DNA of 34,664 bases, taken from Microbacterium sp. SCN 70-27 (GTDB lineage Bacteria > Actinomycetota > Actinomycetes > Actinomycetales > Microbacteriaceae). This document shows positions 34,469 to 34,664 of the stretch, piece by piece (within the stretch, counting starts at the first letter, position 1; each line of letters begins with the position of its first letter). A program made the translations under genes and the position numbers. A model generated the notes under the pieces. It was not told where the DNA came from. It searched no databases and was given only the letters and a program-made list of their open reading frames with translations. The DNA lies in assembly GCA_001724425.1 (NCBI GenBank), contig MEEK01000030.1, positions 1 to 34,664 on the forward strand, in the 5' to 3' direction.

Positions 34469-34664
34469 GTCCGACTCGACAGGCTCGCCCGGTCGGTGAA
34501 GGACGCGCGGGACATCGCTGACGAGCTGACGACGAAGGGCGTGGCGCTTAGCCTCGGCGGCAGTCGATACGACCCGACCGACCCGGTCGGGAGGTTGCTG
34601 TTCAACGTGCTCGCGATGGTCGCGGAGTTCGAGCGTGACTTGATCAGCATGAGAACGAAGGAGG
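34469..34664 (+). pseudogene. Serine recombinase (resolvase/invertase) fragment, cut by window edge
   Basis: From about 34469 the plus strand encodes [37 protein letters not shown] and VGRLLFNVLAMVAEFERDLI up to the window end. These are the conserved second half of the resolvase catalytic domain of serine recombinases. The first part with the nucleophilic Ser (YxRVS) is absent upstream, where no homologous frame is seen, so the gene is 5'-truncated; the DNA-binding end may lie beyond the window. Such proteins belong to transposons, phages or invertible elements. It supports a mobile-element boundary here. Confidence 0.75.

Noticed and set aside
34402..34650. Minus-strand frame opposite the recombinase fragment
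   Set aside because: The plus strand has clear serine-recombinase motifs; the minus frame has none.

Overview
The window reads as chromosomal DNA of a high-GC actinobacterium. Codon use is strongly GC-ending, several genes look leaderless (TANNNT placed six bases before the start), an ArsC of the mycothiol type is present, and the YkoE-type thiamin-precursor system and gene content fit Microbacteriaceae, most likely Microbacterium. This assignment is inference from style and content. No rRNA, tRNA or CRISPR array was seen.

Layout, left to right. (1) 1-2545, minus strand: the start of a membrane permease-like gene, an aldo/keto reductase and rlmN. (2) 2617-5307, plus: a 6-phospho-beta-glucosidase gene that has lost its 5' third, followed by two tandem Cof-type HAD phosphatases. 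(3) 5369-7867, minus: a lipid or acyl-CoA cluster (HSD10-like SDR, enoyl-CoA hydratase, HSDL2-like SDR) with a large inverted repeat between its first two genes. (4) 7977-9591: a YjbR-like protein, divergent from a coupled pair (DUF488 and an aminoglycoside-phosphotransferase-like kinase). (5) 9610-12963, minus: glpD-glpK. (6) 13125-16130, minus: a TPP riboswitch followed by ykoE, a double-ATPase gene and ykoC, a thiamin-precursor ECF importer. (7) 16175-18474, plus: a D,D-carboxypeptidase and a DUF2975 membrane protein with its small Xre-type regulator. (8) 18504-20851, minus: an SLC13-type transporter and two DUF202 membrane proteins, one frameshifted. (9) 20910-22288, plus: a 5'-truncated glutaminase and an unrecognised membrane protein. 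(10) 22361-24251: a compact arsenic locus, with an ArsR-phosphatase fusion divergent from arsC-aquaporin. (11) 24374-30645: an amine-catabolism cluster of copper amine oxidase, permease, AraC-type regulator and aldehyde dehydrogenase. (12) 30826-32462: a membrane protein, small Xre regulator and MDR oxidoreductase operon. (13) 32490-34664: a disturbed right end with a frameshifted pterin-dehydratase-like gene, an aldo/keto reductase without its own in-frame stop, a lysE fragment and a serine-recombinase fragment.

How the parts work together. The amine oxidase would turn a primary amine imported by the permease into an aldehyde, the dehydrogenase would oxidise that to an acid, and the AraC protein would control the set, as FeaR does for tynA/feaB in E. 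coli. ArsC would reduce arsenate and the aquaporin could let arsenite leave, with no ArsB/Acr3 pump in view. GlpK and GlpD take glycerol to dihydroxyacetone phosphate. The riboswitch would shut off YkoEDC when thiamin pyrophosphate is plentiful.

Two wider signals stand out. The heptamer GGATGCC/GGCATCC occurs about 79 times by hand count, roughly ten times the number expected from composition, and it disappears in the last 2.3 kb, which also holds the gene fragments. Several genes show decay or indels (GH1, glutaminase, DUF202, pterin-dehydratase-like, lysE), so either gene loss is under way or the assembly has one-base errors. I found no clear case of a wholly new defence or biosynthetic system. 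The best candidates for something undescribed are the two membrane-protein/Xre modules with palindromic promoters and the inverted-repeat element at 6998-7077.
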